A DNA stretch of 17,625 bases from Pseudomonadota bacterium (GTDB lineage: Bacteria; Myxococcota_A; Polyangia; Fen-1088). This document shows, piece by piece, positions 15,642-17,625 of this stretch. The notes beneath the pieces are model-generated. The model saw only the letters and a list, made by a program, of their open reading frames with translations, was not told the DNA's origin and did no database searches. Numbering within the stretch: the first letter of the stretch is position 1; every line of letters begins with the position of its first letter. The stretch is from contig JAEXQJ010000098.1 of the NCBI GenBank assembly GCA_023438785.1, positions 1 through 17,625 of the forward strand. The letters run 5' to 3'. Made by a program: the position numbers and the translations under genes.

Positions 15642-15890
15642 ATGCGCAACTTGCGAAATCCGCTGGCCATTCGGCGATCGGGCTCGGCGTGGTCCGAGAC
15701 TCGTTCGGGTCGGTTCCTTGGTCGGGCCGCCGTGGCAGCCGGCTTAACCTCGGCGGAGATCCTCACGATCAAGGCGCGACTGGTGCAGGACTCCCGCCGG
15801 CGGCCCTCGCCTTGGCGATGCATCCCGGGGATCGCGATTCTGCTCGCGGGCCTCGCGGTCAGCACCTGGCTGGCCGGCCGCCTGCCCTGA
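15642..15890 (+). CDS. Possible small C-terminal membrane protein
   Basis: Open frame of 82 residues with a basic N-terminus (RNLRNPLAIRRSGS), a helical middle (SAEILTIKARLVQD) and one hydrophobic C-terminal helix (IPGIAILLAGLAVSTWLAG). It fills the gap between the sigma operon and the Kazal gene, and its stop lies 9 bp from the stop of that convergent gene, as real convergent genes in this window do. No Shine-Dalgarno sequence or promoter is visible close to the ATG, and the same frame runs open upstream as an antisense shadow. Function unknown; treat as doubtful. Confidence 0.35.
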   Translation: MRNLRNPLAIRRSGSAWSETRSGRFLGRAAVAAGLTSAEILTIKARLVQDSRRRPSPWRCIPGIAILLAGLAVSTWLAGRLP

Positions 15891-15899
15891 AGGCGGCGC

Positions 15900-16373
15900 T
15901 CACTTGCAAGCACCGCGGTATTGCACGGCAACCCCGGCCGCCACGCGGCGACAGTCGTTCTCGTAGGTGACGTCGTCGCACCCGCACACGACTGAGTAAT
16001 CCGATCCCGTGGCGCAGAACTCAGGGGCGTTCACGCGCTTGCAGTGACCATCCCCGCCCGCGCAGCCTGGGCCATCGGGATCGCAGAACTCGCCGGCCTC
16101 ACAAGACTGGGAATGCTGAGCGTTGCAGGACGTGCCGGACCACGCGTCGTGATTGGCGGGGAAACCGTTGCCCGCGTACCCATCGCGGTTGATGAACGGC
16201 AGCCCACGCTCGACGCTCCGGTCCGGGTTCGAGGGCCTCTCCGCGGCAGCGCTTCCATCTTCGTTGAGGGCACCGATGGAGGTGGACACGGAACAGGCGA
16301 CCACAAGGCACACCCCCAGCATCACACCCGATGCTGTGAGCTTGTGTGGCTCTCGACGGAGAATTGGTGCCAT
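15900..16373 (-). CDS. Lipoprotein with Kazal-type protease inhibitor domain
   Basis: 157 residues from the Met at 16373; the longer frame to 16556 reads into the neighbouring gene's 3' end. Lipoprotein signal with CLVVAC, lipidated Cys27. Residues 28-80 are a polar tether. Residues 83-111 form a Cys cluster (CEAGEFCDPDGPGC). Residues 111-156 fit the bacterial Kazal pattern: six cysteines (111, 120, 130, 132, 141, 156), with VCGCDDVTYENDC matching the hallmark C-G-x-D-x-x-T-Y-x-N-x-C and a final GAC. Kazal domains block serine proteases by a substrate-like loop after the second Cys. That loop here (ATGSDYSVV) is longer than in animal inhibitors, so the specificity residue is unclear. Probably a surface or periplasmic inhibitor; inhibition is inferred from fold only. 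Confidence 0.85.
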   Translation of the reverse strand: MAPILRREPHKLTASGVMLGVCLVVACSVSTSIGALNEDGSAAAERPSNPDRSVERGLPFINRDGYAGNGFPANHDAWSGTSCNAQHSQSCEAGEFCDPDGPGCAGGDGHCKRVNAPEFCATGSDYSVVCGCDDVTYENDCRRVAAGVAVQYRGACK

Positions 16374-16386
16374 CGTGGAACGATCC

Positions 16387-16406
16387 GGGCGAGTCGCTTC
16401 TCGCCC
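16387..16406 (-). promoter_or_regulatory. Hairpin in the leader of the Kazal lipoprotein gene
   Basis: GGGCGAG (16387-16393) and CTCGCCC (16400-16406) form a perfect 7-bp stem with a 6-nt loop, 14 nt upstream of the start. It lies between two minus-strand genes and could be a terminator of the Thr-rich gene (no U tract) or a leader element. Confidence 0.35.
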
Positions 16407-16500
16407 ACGAGACGAATGGATCTTAGCACGGAAGGTTGGCCGCCACGGCTTGCGGCCCGGCTCATGAGCCGCAGACGCGTGGCCAATCGGTGCGGTGAAT

Positions 16501-17430
16501 TCAGAATCCGGTGTCGCTTTCCTCGCCCGACTCGCTCGGGAGCACGGCCATATCACGGGCGGCCTCCGCCGCCGGAGAACGAGTCGTGCGGGTTGCGGTC
16601 AGGGTTCCCACGCCCTCTCTGAGGGATGTGACGGTGACTGTGCCGGTCCCGAGCCGAATCACGAAGACTGGCACGGTGGACGTGGCGGTTGCGGTCCCAG
16701 TGGGGGTGCGCACCTCCGTGGTGGCCGTCGCCGTGCTCTGGCCGAAGCGCGTGTTCGAGGTCCGCGCCGTTTCCGTGGTGGACGTCCCGGTGCGAAGGCC
16801 AGTGAATCCGGTGAGATCGATCCGGGTCGCCGTCACCGTGCTCGTGCCCGTGGGCGTCCGCTCAACGGTCGTGTACGTGATCGTGCTCAGGCCTGGCTGG
16901 GTGCGTGCAGCCACCCGGGTTTCCGTGGCCGTAACCGTACCTGTCGGCGTCCGGTCTATGGTCGTGGCCGTGACCGTGTTGATGCCCGGGAAGGTGGGCT
17001 GGGGCAGCAACCCCGTCGAGGTGACGGTGGCCGTCCCGGTGGGTGTGCGAACCACCGAGGTGAGCGTCCCCGTGCTGACGCCTGGGCTGGTGCGAGACGC
17101 TGTCGCGGTCACCGTGCCCGTGCGCGTCCGCTCTGTCGTCGTGACAGTGGCCGTGCTGATTACCGTCCCGGTGGGCGTGCGGATCACCGACGTGTCCGTG
17201 TCCTGGCTCGTGCTCGTGGCCGGCGTGGCGTCGGCCCCGTCGCGCCCGGCGTCCGACGCATCACCCAGCGTGTCGGCGTCCGAGGCGTCACCCGACACCT
17301 TCGCGTCTGAAGCAGAGAGCGAGTCCGCGCCGCCATCGTCGATGTCGACGTCGAGCGCATCTGTACGCCCGCAGGCCGCGAACACGAGCGATCCGGCAAG
17401 CAGAAGTCCCAGACAATGACGCATGCTCAT
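16501..17430 (-). CDS. Thr-rich repeat lipoprotein
   Basis: 309 residues from the Met at 17430; GGGAG lies 4 nt upstream, so the Met two codons later (17424, spacing 10 nt) is an alternative. Lipoprotein signal ending LVFAAC, Cys20. Residues 27-70 are Asp/Ala/Ser-rich with repeated GDASDA. Residues about 80-285 are a Thr-rich repeat tract: the motif RTPTGT followed by alternating TxTxT occurs five times, with degenerate copies, spaced about 31-32 residues or a multiple. Each unit holds two halves of about 15-16 residues, the second opening with a P/x-G-x-x-T turn. The regular alternation suggests short beta strands. The last 25 residues are acidic. No catalytic motif is seen. Function unknown; a surface stalk, adhesin or heavily modified surface protein are possibilities. 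Confidence 0.8.
   Translation of the reverse strand: MSMRHCLGLLLAGSLVFAACGRTDALDVDIDDGGADSLSASDAKVSGDASDADTLGDASDAGRDGADATPATSTSQDTDTSVIRTPTGTVISTATVTTTERTRTGTVTATASRTSPGVSTGTLTSVVRTPTGTATVTSTGLLPQPTFPGINTVTATTIDRTPTGTVTATETRVAARTQPGLSTITYTTVERTPTGTSTVTATRIDLTGFTGLRTGTSTTETARTSNTRFGQSTATATTEVRTPTGTATATSTVPVFVIRLGTGTVTVTSLREGVGTLTATRTTRSPAAEAARDMAVLPSESGEESDTGF
16575..17193 (-). repeat. Thr-rich coding repeats, about 31-residue period
   Basis: In-frame imperfect repeats encoding RTPTGT-TxTxT units, about seven in total, with period near 93 bp and half-periods near 45-48 bp. DNA identity is moderate, so they look older than the repeats in the giant adaptor. Confidence 0.8.
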
Positions 17431-17452
17431 CTTTCTCCCATCCTGTCTTTGA

Positions 17453-17477
17453 ACTTGGCCGTGGTGTGCGGCCAAGT
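17453..17477 (-). promoter_or_regulatory. Perfect 9-bp inverted repeat upstream of the Thr-rich gene
   Basis: ACTTGGCCG (17453-17461) and CGGCCAAGT (17469-17477) flank a 7-nt spacer, 22 nt before the start at 17430. This is the longest perfect dyad found between genes in the window. It could be an operator over the promoter or a 5' leader hairpin. Confidence 0.45.
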
Positions 17478-17625
17478 GTGTGACGCTGCCTCGGCGGACC
17501 TTTCGGCCATTTCACCCCGCGCGCGAATGGCCAGCTCGCGCTTTGCGCCAACCGCAAAATGCGAAGCGCCGCGGCGCGACAGGCGCGCGCCCCGGCAACC
17601 CCCGGGATTGGGGGCCGACAAGGGG

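Noticed and set aside
16511..17419. Plus-strand Val-rich repeat frame (302 codons) opposite the Thr-repeat lipoprotein
   Set aside because: The repeats are a mirror of the Thr codons on the other strand; the minus frame has a lipoprotein signal and ribosome site, the plus frame has neither.
17599..17614. CCCCC-N6-GGGGG dyad near the right edge as a terminator
   Set aside because: Short homopolymer G/C arms are expected by chance in this composition, there is no U tract, and the adjoining gene lies outside the window.

Overview
The window is high-GC bacterial DNA, densely coded, with 13 protein genes called, one of them weakly. No rRNA, tRNA, CRISPR array, insertion sequence or integrase was seen. 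Several traits point to a myxobacterium-like member of Myxococcota, probably of the Polyangia type: long Ala/Pro and Ala/Glu linkers, lipoproteins with Cys-rich repeats and Gly-rich linkers, a Kazal-domain lipoprotein, FG-GAP lipoproteins, and an ECF sigma gene inside a three-gene cluster. This placement is an inference from gene style, not from a marker gene.

Layout. At 40-2497 (minus) lie a small outer-membrane beta-barrel protein with a Pro/Ala-rich N-terminal arm and an eight-blade FG-GAP beta-propeller lipoprotein. Divergent from these, at 2624-3205 (plus), is a histidine phosphatase with a good sigma70-like promoter. It converges, with a one-base gap, on a 1687-residue gene at 3207-8270 (minus). 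That gene joins a PqqD-like N-terminal domain, about 1260 residues of acidic low-complexity linker containing three families of internal repeats, one membrane helix and an HlyD/RND-type periplasmic adaptor. At 8440-9309 (minus) is htpX. It is divergent from an uncharacterised gene at 9393-10217 (plus), and the space between them holds a perfect 12-bp palindrome and a hairpin abutting the htpX start codon. At 10224-12644 (minus) is a modular secreted GH5 cellulase lipoprotein.

At 12969-15534 (minus) three tightly packed genes form an apparent signalling operon: a secreted or outer-membrane protein, an ECF sigma factor, and a single-pass membrane protein with a TPR-like C-terminus. The last two overlap by 14 bp. 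The right end (15900-17430, minus) carries two more lipoproteins, one with a Kazal protease-inhibitor domain and one with a long Thr-rich repeat tract. A doubtful small membrane ORF lies at 15642-15890 (plus).

How the genes fit together. The dominant theme is the cell surface. Four predicted lipoproteins (propeller, cellulase, Kazal, Thr-rich), an outer-membrane barrel, a periplasmic adaptor and an envelope protease (HtpX) share the window with an ECF sigma module that could sense the envelope. No transporter partner for the adaptor is present. The most unusual items are the giant adaptor, the Thr-repeat lipoprotein, the ECF module without a zinc-finger anti-sigma, and several start codons placed 6-9 nt behind -10-like hexamers, suggesting leaderless transcripts.
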